NCBI GenBank assembly: GCA_018699395.1
Contig: JABIQN010000047.1
Span: 1 to 57,885, forward strand
Direction: 5' to 3'
Source of the DNA: Gammaproteobacteria bacterium
GTDB taxonomy: Bacteria > Pseudomonadota > Gammaproteobacteria > Steroidobacterales > Woeseiaceae
DNA: 57,885 nucleotides
The notes beneath the pieces are model-generated. The model had not been told where the DNA came from, did no database searches, and saw only the letters and a program-made list of their open reading frames with translations. Position 1 is the stretch's first letter; the number at the start of each line of letters is the position of its first letter. Below, piece after piece: positions 48,891 to 57,885 of this stretch. A program made the position numbers and the translations under genes.

Positions 48891-49997
48891 ATGTTGAAAA
48901 CAGTACGATCCATGCTAAGCATGCTGTCGCTCATAGCTTTTCCCCGCGTTCGCCATGGGTCAGTAGCTATATGGGTAACTTACGCCAAGCGTACAGCTCT
49001 GACTTTATCGGCGATTATTGCAGTCATCATTATTGCGCTCGCATTCCTATGGCAGGACCGGCCGAGCCTTGAGTCGATCGATTGGCCGTCGCCAGCTATC
49101 GCCCCTACTGTAAACACAGATGCAGTAACAGTAACGTGGCTCGGTGTAACTACGCTGTTATTTGACGACGGTGAAACACAGATCCTCATTGATGGATTTT
49201 TCTCACGGCCATCACTCCTCGATATCGCTCTTGATTTGCCAGTTGATAATGACGCCGCAAGGATTAACTACGCCATGAATAAATTTCGTATGCGTCGACT
49301 CGCAGCGATTATTCCTGTGCATAGCCATTTTGATAACGCCATGGACATTGGCGCTATCGCGAACCGTTCGAGCGCATCCGTTCTGGGTTCTGCATCCACA
49401 GCAAATGTAGCCCGTGGTGCGGGCGTTCCAGAGGAGCAAATCATCGTTCTTGAGGATTCTGGCAGATTCACATTTGGAAACTTTCAAGTCACTCTCTATC
49501 CTGTAACGCATGCGCCGATAGGTTGGGGAGGTTCGATTCCGATCGATGGCGCTATCGAAGCTCCGTTGACGATGCCGCAGCCTGCTTCAACATGGCGCAT
49601 GGGTGGCAATTTCTCGATTGTTATTGAGCACCCGCAAGGTACCGCGCTAGTGCATGGCAGCCCTGGCTACCGCAAATACGCTTTAGGTGATGTTGCTGTG
49701 GACGTTGTTTTCCTGGGTGTCGGCAGCCTCTCCACGCCCGGAAGGGATTACGCGGAGCTTTACTGGCAACACACTGTTACAGCCACGGGCGGACACAGCG
49801 TCTATCCGATCTATTTTGACGATTCCACGAAGCCGTTCGGCGAAGTATCGCTAGCGCCAAAATTCATTTCGAATTTCGCAGAAACAGCACAATGGCTTGA
49901 GGAGTTTCGGCACCGTTGGGACCGTGATTCATCGCTGTTCATGCCGGTCTTCGGCGAGCCGATCACGATATTCTCTCAACCAGCGGCCGAGTCCTGA
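48891..49997 (+). CDS. Membrane-anchored MBL-fold hydrolase-like protein with altered metal motif
   Basis: MBL fold order VTWLG..., HSHFDNAMD, VHGSPGY. Confidence 0.85.
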   Translation: MLKTVRSMLSMLSLIAFPRVRHGSVAIWVTYAKRTALTLSAIIAVIIIALAFLWQDRPSLESIDWPSPAIAPTVNTDAVTVTWLGVTTLLFDDGETQILIDGFFSRPSLLDIALDLPVDNDAARINYAMNKFRMRRLAAIIPVHSHFDNAMDIGAIANRSSASVLGSASTANVARGAGVPEEQIIVLEDSGRFTFGNFQVTLYPVTHAPIGWGGSIPIDGAIEAPLTMPQPASTWRMGGNFSIVIEHPQGTALVHGSPGYRKYALGDVAVDVVFLGVGSLSTPGRDYAELYWQHTVTATGGHSVYPIYFDDSTKPFGEVSLAPKFISNFAETAQWLEEFRHRWDRDSSLFMPVFGEPITIFSQPAAES

Positions 49998-50278
49998 CCT
50001 GCCCGTAGGGTCTGCAAGCTGAGACTGCCATCAATTAGCGCCTCTTTTTCGCTGCGATTAAGTCGTTTGATCCGATACTCGAGACTGGACGCCTCGGGCC
50101 TGTCGCCCACGACCTCGCTGAAAACCAATTGCAATGGCCCTCGCCCTCGAAGGTACTTCGCGCCTCGAGGGCTATTCTCGTGCTCCTTAAGTCGCCGCTC
50201 AACATCCGCGGAGATCCCGGTGTAATAAGAGCCATCGCCACAGTGTACGATATAGACGCTGTATTCAGTGTATGCCAT
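49976..50278 (-). CDS. GIY-YIG nuclease superfamily protein
   Basis: YSVYIVHCGDGSYYTGISADVERRLKEHENSPRGAKYLRGR. Confidence 0.93.
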   Translation of the reverse strand: MAYTEYSVYIVHCGDGSYYTGISADVERRLKEHENSPRGAKYLRGRGPLQLVFSEVVGDRPEASSLEYRIKRLNRSEKEALIDGSLSLQTLRAGQDSAAG

Positions 50279-50283
50279 GAATA

Positions 50284-50502
50284 TCAGCTACGAACGACCC
50301 GCTTGCTCGATGGTGGAAATTTTTCTAGGATTTCCGACGGTCGAATCGCCCACGGCTCGAAATTGCCACCGCAGTTCAGACATACGCCCAAAAGAATGCC
50401 GCTGATACAATCGCTGCAAAAGGTGCACTCAAAAGTATAGATCAGCGAATTCGGCGGAAGGCCTTTGTCACATTGTTCATAGTTCGGCCTAAATTCCAAC
50501 AT
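50284..50502 (-). CDS. DUF1272 domain zinc-ribbon-like protein
   Basis: MLEFRPNYEQCDKGLPPNS...YTFECTFCSDCISGILLGVCLNCGGNF. Confidence 0.85.
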   Translation of the reverse strand: MLEFRPNYEQCDKGLPPNSLIYTFECTFCSDCISGILLGVCLNCGGNFEPWAIRPSEILEKFPPSSKRVVRS

Positions 50503-50507
50503 TTCGT

Positions 50508-50897
50508 TCAGGCGTTGCCGCCAACGAGCATATCGCCAAATACACGAAACGAACCCGCCTCCATACTTTTAAGATTTTCTGGTGTGTCGAGCCAGGTTAA
50601 TACGATGTCGCTTATTCCATCCAACTCTTCAGCGGGATTGAATAATCGTAAAGTCAGAACGTTTCCGGTCATTGCGGCCTCACGGATCAAATTATGTCCA
50701 CCAAACTGCTCTTCATTGATCTCAATATAGATGGATTCTTCGGACTCTTCAGACTCTTCAGACTCTTCGTCAGTGGTGCGCATTAATAATAGATAGTCGG
50801 AAATATCACCTTCATCAGTGGTCTTCGCGAAGAACAACATGGTCGCGTTGTCGCGTACATCGAATGCAACGGTATCGTACTGTCTGCTAGCTACCAT
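50508..50897 (-). CDS. Hypothetical protein with acidic ESE repeat
   Basis: Intact ORF between same-strand genes, overlaps the acyltransferase stop; EESEESEESEES. Confidence 0.6.
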   Translation of the reverse strand: MVASRQYDTVAFDVRDNATMLFFAKTTDEGDISDYLLLMRTTDEESEESEESEESIYIEINEEQFGGHNLIREAAMTGNVLTLRLFNPAEELDGISDIVLTWLDTPENLKSMEAGSFRVFGDMLVGGNA

Positions 50898-51810
50898 TCG
50901 CGTTCCTTGTTTTTTCTTTTACAATCCTGACTATAACTGCATCTTTCTCTTTCCATATATCGCCCAACCAGGAGTGCAGCTCTTTTCGAAATACCCGGTC
51001 GCTCTCGTAATTACCATCTACGAGCCAGCGCTCAAGCTGTCTCTCACGAACTTCGACTATGGCGTGAACGTCTTGGCCACAACACAGATCCCAGAATCTA
51101 GTAGTATTCTCGGGATATACAAGCGTGACATCGACGATGCTATTGAACAACTCACCCATTGACGATAAAGCGACCGCGAAGCCGCCAGCCCTCGGTTGTA
51201 AGAGCTTATTGTAGGGGGACTTTCGGTCTGCCCGCTTCTGCTCCGAAAAGCGCGTTCCTTCGATGAAATTTAGAACCGAGGTCGGTGTATCGCGAAATTC
51301 TTCGCAAGCACGTCGCGTCATTTCCAGATCCTTACCCTTCATATGTGGGTTCTTAGCCAGATACGACAGTGAAAAGCGCTTCATGAATGGCATTCCCATA
51401 GCCCACCATACGACACCTAGGAATGGAAACCAGATCAGTTCCTGCTTGATAAAGAACTTTAGAAACGGCACGCGGCGATTAAATGCCGCCTGCAGAATAA
51501 AAATATCGACCCAGGTCTGGTGATTGGCAATAATGAGGTACCAACCATCGCGCCTGAGCCCATCAACACCGTGGCTTTCGATGCGAACTGATCCGGCATA
51601 TCGCATGAGCCACACATTCACGCTAACCCAGTTCTCACCAATGGCCATCAAAGTACGCGTGATAGCGCGTCGTAAAATCGGTATTGGCAATAATAGCTTG
51701 ACCACAGCGAACACGACGATCGGTATGAACCAAAAAATAGTATTGGCCGTGAGTCCGGCAAAAAATATGACCCCACGGGTATTTCGAAAGAATCTTGTCA
51801 CGGTAACCAA
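50887..51810 (-). CDS. 1-acyl-sn-glycerol-3-phosphate acyltransferase-like protein (PlsC family)
   Basis: IIANHQTWVDIFILQ, FIEGTRFSEQKR. Confidence 0.92.
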   Translation of the reverse strand: MVTVTRFFRNTRGVIFFAGLTANTIFWFIPIVVFAVVKLLLPIPILRRAITRTLMAIGENWVSVNVWLMRYAGSVRIESHGVDGLRRDGWYLIIANHQTWVDIFILQAAFNRRVPFLKFFIKQELIWFPFLGVVWWAMGMPFMKRFSLSYLAKNPHMKGKDLEMTRRACEEFRDTPTSVLNFIEGTRFSEQKRADRKSPYNKLLQPRAGGFAVALSSMGELFNSIVDVTLVYPENTTRFWDLCCGQDVHAIVEVRERQLERWLVDGNYESDRVFRKELHSWLGDIWKEKDAVIVRIVKEKTRNANGS

Positions 51811-51888
51811 TAGCCTATCTAAGGAGCTGTATTTTAGCCTGAATCGCGCTACGGTAAACCCATAAGTGAAATCAAGGACATAACAATA

Positions 51889-52785
51889 ATGACGGTTGCA
51901 AAACGGATAGACGGCAAAGCCAAGGCAGCAGATCTCGCTGAGTCAATTACGCGAGAAACAGCGCTACTGCAGAAAGAGCATGGCATCAAGCCCGGACTTG
52001 CCGTCGTGATTATAGGCGAAGATCCTGCAAGTCAGGTCTACGTGCGAAACAAGAAGCGTGCAGCTGAGTCTTGTGGTTTCCATTCCATACAGCACACACT
52101 TGCTGACGATGCCTCACAAAACGAGGTCCTGCAGCTGATCAGCGAGCTCAATGACGACGATGCCATTCATGGCATTCTTGTGCAATTACCGTTGCCGCGA
52201 CACCTTGATGAGCTGGCCATTACGCAGGCCATTGAACCAACAAAAGACGTTGATGGATTTCACTTCATAAATATCGGCAAGCTGACTGCCGGTCAAACGT
52301 CAGACGCATTTACTCCCTGTACTCCAGCGGGTTGCATGCTGATGATCGAAGATGAACTGGGCGGCGACCTTTCCGGAAAGAATGCCGTTGTCATAGGTCG
52401 GTCGAATATTGTCGGCAAGCCAATGGCCTCGCTTCTATTACAAGCTAATGCGACAGTAACGGTTACCCACAGTCGGACAAAAGACCTGCCGGCAGTGGTT
52501 GCCGCCGCAGATATCATCGTCGCGGCTGTCGGCCGGCCAAATATGGTCAAGGCAGACTGGGTCAAGCCCGGCGCTATTATTATTGACGTGGGCATCAATC
52601 GAGTTGGAAAAGTCATCGATGGCGAAATCAAGATGGGGCTCACTGGCGACGTCGACTTTGACGACGTTTGCAGTGTCGCTGGCGCGGTGACACCAGTGCC
52701 AGGAGGCGTTGGCCCAATGACTATTACTATGCTGATGTCCAATACATTGCGTTCGGCACGACTATCAGCTGGACTCGAAGACTGA
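51889..52785 (+). CDS. folD: Bifunctional methylenetetrahydrofolate dehydrogenase/cyclohydrolase
   Basis: [49 protein letters not shown]. Confidence 0.97.
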   Translation: MTVAKRIDGKAKAADLAESITRETALLQKEHGIKPGLAVVIIGEDPASQVYVRNKKRAAESCGFHSIQHTLADDASQNEVLQLISELNDDDAIHGILVQLPLPRHLDELAITQAIEPTKDVDGFHFINIGKLTAGQTSDAFTPCTPAGCMLMIEDELGGDLSGKNAVVIGRSNIVGKPMASLLLQANATVTVTHSRTKDLPAVVAAADIIVAAVGRPNMVKADWVKPGAIIIDVGINRVGKVIDGEIKMGLTGDVDFDDVCSVAGAVTPVPGGVGPMTITMLMSNTLRSARLSAGLED

Positions 52786-52879
52786 CTAGCTCGGGTTGTT
52801 CGGCCATGTGGCTTCTTCGTCACGAATTAGTTTGAGAGAAAATATGCATGTGTGAAACGACTTCATTGATTGCAACGTC

Positions 52880-54235
52880 CTATTTACCATCCCGGATCGC
52901 GTAGCGCTCGAGCCTTGCATCAAGCTCGGATGATGGAAGCCATTTTCCGCGAAGCATAACTCCATGAATTCTATTGCTATTCTTGATATTTTCGAGCGGA
53001 TTAGAATCCAGCAGGACCAGATCGGCATCTTTACCTTTAGCAATTACTCCGCCATTAGAATCGAGAAAATTAGCCACATCCACCGTCCCCGTTCTAAGTG
53101 CTTCATACGGTGTCAGTCCCGCAGCAACCAAAGCAGTAAGTTCTCGATGCGTCGAAAATCCCGGTACGTTGAAGGCTTGCGGAGCATATGACCCAAGCAG
53201 CAACCCAGCGCCGGCTTCATGCAACTCAAATATCAAACGACGTCGCAATTTTATGGCGAGGGCCGCTGTATCCAGATCGAATCCACGCTCATTTAGAAGA
53301 GACTCCTTCAGAGTAACCCAGCGCTGCAGAATTTTTGTCGGGACATAGCGTGCTTCCGGTCGCTGCTTGAGCTCAGTCAGAGATATGTCGTCGATCATCT
53401 GTTCTACCAGAACCTGAGTCGGAACGTTCCAGGTGCCGGATGCCCCAGTCATTGCCACTATCTCCGCAATTTTCTCTATATCGATATCTGCAGCGAGCAT
53501 TACATCGAAGAAGCCGCCATAGCCTCCGGATCCATGATTCGTGGATGGCAACATCGCCGCAAAATATCCGTCCAAATGATCGATTGTTGCCATATCGCTT
53601 TTAAGTGCCTGAAAAACACCCGCCGAGACCGGCACATGGCCCGCAAATGGCATCCCTATCTCGTTCGCGGCAGCAGCAAGCGCGACGAACTCATCATTAC
53701 TAAGACCTGGATGCACCTTAATAAAATCATATCCCGCAGCATGCTGCTCACGAACCTGACGGTCGGCATCCATAGCACCGGCGACTGAACCGCCGTTAAG
53801 CGATGGTCCAGATGTTATCAATCGCGGACCAAAGGCCTCGCCGCTTTCAAGCTGATCACGCAGCACCAAATGCTCGGCCTTGCCCAGCATTCCCCGAATA
53901 GTAGTGATTCCGTTCGCGACGAAAAGAGTGCCGAGACGATCTACCTCCGCGTACTCAGTGCTTGTAACATGCGCATGCATCTCCGCGAGTCCCGGCATAA
54001 GAAAGCGCTCCGTCCCGTCGATTAATGCAGCATTCTTGGGAATCGAAATTGCATCGACATGACCGACTTCAAATATTTTTCCATCGACAATAATAACTGT
54101 CTGCTGGAGCAATACCGTGTCCGTGTACATCGGAATAACGTTGACGTTGACCAATACGGTCGTGTCAGCGAGCGCACCACTCGCGGCCAGGACAACGCTG
54201 GCAGCTAATACTGAAAAACTGGAAGGCTTTTTCAA
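52880..54235 (-). CDS. Secreted amidohydrolase family protein
   Basis: Signal peptide; LMPGLAEMHAHV, FIKVHPG, AGHVP, IDHLDGY; GSYAPQAFNVPGFSTHRE. Confidence 0.9.
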   Translation of the reverse strand: MKKPSSFSVLAASVVLAASGALADTTVLVNVNVIPMYTDTVLLQQTVIIVDGKIFEVGHVDAISIPKNAALIDGTERFLMPGLAEMHAHVTSTEYAEVDRLGTLFVANGITTIRGMLGKAEHLVLRDQLESGEAFGPRLITSGPSLNGGSVAGAMDADRQVREQHAAGYDFIKVHPGLSNDEFVALAAAANEIGMPFAGHVPVSAGVFQALKSDMATIDHLDGYFAAMLPSTNHGSGGYGGFFDVMLAADIDIEKIAEIVAMTGASGTWNVPTQVLVEQMIDDISLTELKQRPEARYVPTKILQRWVTLKESLLNERGFDLDTAALAIKLRRRLIFELHEAGAGLLLGSYAPQAFNVPGFSTHRELTALVAAGLTPYEALRTGTVDVANFLDSNGGVIAKGKDADLVLLDSNPLENIKNSNRIHGVMLRGKWLPSSELDARLERYAIRDGK

Positions 54236-55206
54236 GCCTTACTCATAATCGCGGCGATCTTCTCATCGGCAATATTACCGCCACAAATAACAACCACAAC
54301 ATTGCGGCCCAAAATCTCATCCTTGATGGCCAGCAAAGATGCTATTGCGACGCCGGCCGCACCTTCGATCGTGTGGCCCTCAATATTAATATACAAGCGC
54401 ATGGCCTCCATGATCTCCTCTTCACTGACAGTGATAAACTCATCAACTGTGGCCTGATTCAAAGCGAATGTAATAGCACCCGGCTCAATGCCGCCCGCTG
54501 TTCCATCGGACAATGTGGGTTCACTCGGTATGTCCAGCAATTCGCCCTCCGCAATAGACAGCGCCATGACAGCTGAAGCCTTCGGTTGGCAGCCATAGAC
54601 TTTGATGTCGGAATTGTGTGCCTTTAGAACGCTTCCAACGCCGCCAATCAACCCGCCGCCGCCGACAGCGATCAGCACGGTATCAATCTCGGGGTACTGC
54701 TCCAGCATCTCAATTCCGCAAGTGCCCTGGCCAGCAATGACCTGCTCATCGTTATAGGGTGAAACGTAAAACATGCCACTGTCTTCAGCATATTGTCGAG
54801 CATATTGTTCCGTGTCCAACCCATCGGTGCCGAAAAACCGCACATCACCACCGTAGCTTCGAATCTTATCGACCTTAGTGGACGAGGTTTGTTCCGGCAC
54901 AAAGATTACACCGCTCAAACCCAACTTCTGCATCGCGCAAGCCGTTGCGGCCGCGTGATTGCCGCTTGACGCGGTGACACAGCCCTCAGCTTTCTCTTCT
55001 TCCTGAAGTGTCATCAATCGATTAGTCGCACCGCGTAACTTGAAGGACCCAGTCGTTTGCAGGTTTTCCAGCTTGAAGAAAATATTTGCCGATAGCTCAG
55101 TACTAAAAACCTCTGATCGTCGAAGTTCAGTTCGCTCGATTTTCCCCACTATCCGCTCAGCTGCTGCAGCAGCAGCTAGAGCTGTTTGTTGGATAATTTC
55201 GTCCAT
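54232..55206 (-). CDS. Threonine/serine dehydratase (fold type II PLP)
   Basis: IFFKLENLQTTGSFKLRGATNRL, ASSGNHAAATA, AVGGGGLIGGVG. Confidence 0.93.
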   Translation of the reverse strand: MDEIIQQTALAAAAAAERIVGKIERTELRRSEVFSTELSANIFFKLENLQTTGSFKLRGATNRLMTLQEEEKAEGCVTASSGNHAAATACAMQKLGLSGVIFVPEQTSSTKVDKIRSYGGDVRFFGTDGLDTEQYARQYAEDSGMFYVSPYNDEQVIAGQGTCGIEMLEQYPEIDTVLIAVGGGGLIGGVGSVLKAHNSDIKVYGCQPKASAVMALSIAEGELLDIPSEPTLSDGTAGGIEPGAITFALNQATVDEFITVSEEEIMEAMRLYINIEGHTIEGAAGVAIASLLAIKDEILGRNVVVVICGGNIADEKIAAIMSKA

Positions 55207-55272
55207 ATTTAAGTGTCGTCCTTACGACGCTTACAGGGAGGCCGATCGTAAAGAAACAACAGAAAGATAAGT

Positions 55273-55295
55273 AAAAAAACGGACCAAAGGTCCGT
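55273..55295 (-). terminator. Rho-independent terminator
   Basis: Minus strand ACGGACC-TTT-GGTCCGTTTTTTT. Confidence 0.85.
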
Positions 55296-55448
55296 TGTTA
55301 ATCAACAAAAAATTAGTGGTAGCGTTGATGAGGCGCACTGGAACCTTTGTTCCGCCTGAGTCATCAAAATAAATACGGCGAATGCCAGTGTCCGTTATCG
55401 CCAACGTAGGAAGCTCATGCGAAACTCTTCTGAATCAAAAGACATAAA

Positions 55449-55685
55449 TTATTCCTGTGGCTTACCGCCCCATTTTTCGACATGCGCATCATTCGCCAGC
55501 TGGCGAACCTTCGCATGTCGACGATTGAGATTTAGTGAATCGGGATCACACACTTCCTCCCTGATTATTCCAAGATCGCTGGCCGCATCAAACAGGCTCG
55601 GGTACCAGCGCTCCCAGTTCGGAAGCAGGTCTTCAACTTTATCGCGGAGGCTCATTGCCGCAATGTAACTGAGCAACAACAACAA
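55449..55685 (-). CDS. Hypothetical 78-aa protein
   Basis: Intact ORF upstream of a strong minus-strand terminator. Confidence 0.4.
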   Translation of the reverse strand: MLLLLSYIAAMSLRDKVEDLLPNWERWYPSLFDAASDLGIIREEVCDPDSLNLNRRHAKVRQLANDAHVEKWGGKPQE

Positions 55686-55721
55686 GACAATGATGGGCGT
55701 CAGTCAACCTTCCAAGGACGA

Positions 55722-55808
55722 TTAGCGCTCGAGCAACTTCGTGCCCATCAAGCTAACCACAAGCAAAATTCCACCCACCGCAATTATCTGTCGACAACTA
55801 TTTTTCAT
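55722..55808 (-). CDS. 28-aa single-TM small ORF
   Basis: MKNSCRQIIAVGGILLVVSLMGTKLLER*, GGAGAA RBS-like sequence. Confidence 0.4.
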   Translation of the reverse strand: MKNSCRQIIAVGGILLVVSLMGTKLLER

Positions 55809-55861
55809 TGTTGATTCTCCGTCTTTTGAAATTGACAGAATTTATCTGACTGACGTACTAA

Positions 55862-56941
55862 TTACCTGTAGCGGTTTTGAAGCTTCTTCAGTTCAGCAGA
55901 ACCTGGATTCAGGTCCTCAAGAGGCAGCTGCGATAAAGGTGTATCAATATTGCCCATCAACTCATGCATTTCAGCTCGAGATTCATCCAGATACAGGAGG
56001 CCAGTCGTGATTTCTCCCGCATTAAAGCGCTCACGCAGGTGCTTGAATGCTGATGCTCTACTCGTCAAATCATAGTCCTTGTCAACCTTGCGTAAGACAA
56101 TCATGCTGCCATCATGCATTTCGATCGGCATTGCCTCGCCTTCAGCATATGCAGCCTTAATTTCTTCAGCTGGCGGTATGTAGTCGACATCAGTAACATG
56201 GTGGTAGAACTGTCGAGTATGAGCGTAACTTTTCGTTGATCCTTCATGGTCATTAAACGTGACGCAAGGACTAACGATATCGACCAATGCAAAGCCACGA
56301 TGCATTAACGCGCCTTTCAACAATGGTACAAGTTGTGCTTTATCCCCAGAGAAGCTTCTCGCAATATACGTTGCGCCGAGACTTAACGCGGTACTGATGG
56401 GGTCAATTGGCTCCTGATTATTCGGCTCACCTTTCTTGGGCGTGCTGCCGATATCCGCTGAGGCAGAGAACTGTCCTTTTGTCAGACCATAAACACCATT
56501 ATTCTCAATCACATAGCACATGTTAATGTTTCGGCGAATCGCATGCACGAATTGTCCGACGCCAATCGACAATGAGTCGCCATCGCCCGAAACACCAATG
56601 TACATCAAATCACCGTTAGCGGCGTTCGCCCCAGTCGTAACTGATGGCATACGGCCGTGCACGGAGTTAAAGCCATGCGACTGATTAACGAAGTACGCGG
56701 GAGTCTTTGATGAACAGCCAATGCCACTCATCTTCGCCAGCATGTGCGGCTCAACGCCCAGTTCAAAAACCGCCTGAATAATTGCAGCGGTGATTGAATC
56801 ATGGCCACAGCCGGCACACAGCGTCGACACCGTGCCTTCATAGTCCCTCGAGGTCAGCCCGAGTTTATTCTTCGGCATTCCTGGATGTCTAATTTTTGGT
56901 TTCGCTATATAACTCATTAGTCTTCTAACCTCAAGCCGCAC
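55862..56941 (-). CDS. korB: 2-oxoacid:ferredoxin oxidoreductase beta subunit (KorB-like); start probably at internal MSYIAKPKIRHPG
   Basis: TLCAGCGHDSITAAIIQA, GVSGDGDSLSIGVGQFVHAIRRNINM, NNGVYGLTKGQFS. Confidence 0.92.
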   Translation of the reverse strand: MRLEVRRLMSYIAKPKIRHPGMPKNKLGLTSRDYEGTVSTLCAGCGHDSITAAIIQAVFELGVEPHMLAKMSGIGCSSKTPAYFVNQSHGFNSVHGRMPSVTTGANAANGDLMYIGVSGDGDSLSIGVGQFVHAIRRNINMCYVIENNGVYGLTKGQFSASADIGSTPKKGEPNNQEPIDPISTALSLGATYIARSFSGDKAQLVPLLKGALMHRGFALVDIVSPCVTFNDHEGSTKSYAHTRQFYHHVTDVDYIPPAEEIKAAYAEGEAMPIEMHDGSMIVLRKVDKDYDLTSRASAFKHLRERFNAGEITTGLLYLDESRAEMHELMGNIDTPLSQLPLEDLNPGSAELKKLQNRYR

Positions 56942-57885
56942 GGCCCTTTGCGATCTCCTCCAGTACTCGGCTCACCACAAATCCAGAGTTAATTGGCATG
57001 CCGTTATAATGCAACAACGACACCAATTTGCCCTGATTCGCCTCGATATCGTTAATCAGCATGGTTCGTAGCTGTGCATCGCGGTTCTGTTCAACGACGT
57101 ATACAACATCATGTTGTTCGATAAACTCAGCAACGTCTTTATTGAACGGAAATGACCGGATTCGGCAATAGTTCAAGCTGATATCCTCTGCCGCCAATCG
57201 GTCCAGCGCCTCTTTACACGCACCGCCGCCACTGCCGATGGTTATTATCCCAGCTTTATTGGGCTTGGAATATTGAATTTCCGGCCCCGGCAAAATACCG
57301 CGTGCGGTTTCCCATTTTACTAACAGTCGATCGACAACATCCTGATAGGCCACTGAGTCTTCGGTATAAGCGCCTAGCTTGGTATGACCAGATCCTCGCG
57401 TAAAGTACGCACCCTTTGGATGTACACCTGGCAATGTTCGGTAGGGAATGCCGTCGCCGTCGACATCGAGGTATCGATAGAAGTTATCCATCTCCTCAAG
57501 TTGCTCAGCATTCAGGACTTTGCCTCGATCCGGCACATAGGACTCATCCCACTCCAGCTCTGGCACCATCCAGTCATTCATTCCGATATCGAGGTCCGAC
57601 ATAACTATGACGGGTGTTTGCAGTCGCTCTGCCATATCGAACGCTTTGGGTGCCATATAAAAACATTCTTCTGGGTCTGACGGAAAAAATAGGACATGCT
57701 TGGTATCGCCATGGGAGGCATACGCACAACTCAGCAGATCGCATTGCTGTGTGCGTGTTGGCATTCCTGTCGACGGCCCAGTTCGCTGAACATTGAATAT
57801 GACAGTTGGGATCTCGGTGTAATAGGCATAGCCAATGAACTCACTCATGAGTGAGATCCCTGGGCCGCTGGTTGGTGTGAAAGAG
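56931..57885 (-). CDS. korA: 2-oxoacid:ferredoxin oxidoreductase alpha subunit (KorA-like), truncated by the window edge
   Basis: TSGPGISLMSEFIGYAYYTEIPTVIFNVQRTGPSTGMPTRTQQCDL. Confidence 0.92.
   Translation of the reverse strand, partial: SFTPTSGPGISLMSEFIGYAYYTEIPTVIFNVQRTGPSTGMPTRTQQCDLLSCAYASHGDTKHVLFFPSDPEECFYMAPKAFDMAERLQTPVIVMSDLDIGMNDWMVPELEWDESYVPDRGKVLNAEQLEEMDNFYRYLDVDGDGIPYRTLPGVHPKGAYFTRGSGHTKLGAYTEDSVAYQDVVDRLLVKWETARGILPGPEIQYSKPNKAGIITIGSGGGACKEALDRLAAEDISLNYCRIRSFPFNKDVAEFIEQHDVVYVVEQNRDAQLRTMLINDIEANQGKLVSLLHYNGMPINSGFVVSRVLEEIAKGRAA

Noticed and set aside
52293-52823. 176-aa minus-strand ORF
   Set aside because: Antisense to folD; composition is a shadow of the folD codons.

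Overview
Chromosomal window from a gammaproteobacterium, almost entirely housekeeping. It opens with the 5' end of a 16S rRNA gene (minus strand) and its rrn promoter. Then follow tyrS, an M23 peptidase, anmK, erpA, bactofilin, rppH, tyrA, frmA/adhC, an inositol-monophosphatase-family gene, an ATP:cobalamin adenosyltransferase, ampE/ampD, rsmE, gshB-tonB-yqgE-yqgF-pyrB-pyrK, yggS-proC-yggT, HU, msrB/htpG, LPS genes, glnE, a cysteine/sulfate block (cysM, cysG, cysB, cysI, cysJ), a sigma-54 regulator locus, folD and a 2-oxoacid:ferredoxin oxidoreductase (korBA). No CRISPR array, prophage or transposase was found. The strongest unexplained signal is at about 47.08-47.60 kb. A PAS-PAS-AAA-Fis sigma-54 activator is divergent from a near-consensus -24/-12 promoter, with three ACG-N6-CGT sites between them. 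The promoter precedes an untracked 45-aa hydrophobic small ORF and then five consecutive hairpins with GGA- or C-rich loops, ending in a terminator. This is a candidate sigma-54-controlled small-protein/structured-RNA locus. A second theme is gene decay. There are scars of pilG (next to gshB) and pilT (next to yggS, three in-frame stops), both where Pseudomonas carries the intact genes. There is also a 38-aa FAD-oxidoreductase stub, a propeller C-terminal remnant, a collapsed PD40-amidohydrolase, and enzymes with substituted metal ligands. All family calls come from reading translations; no searches were run.
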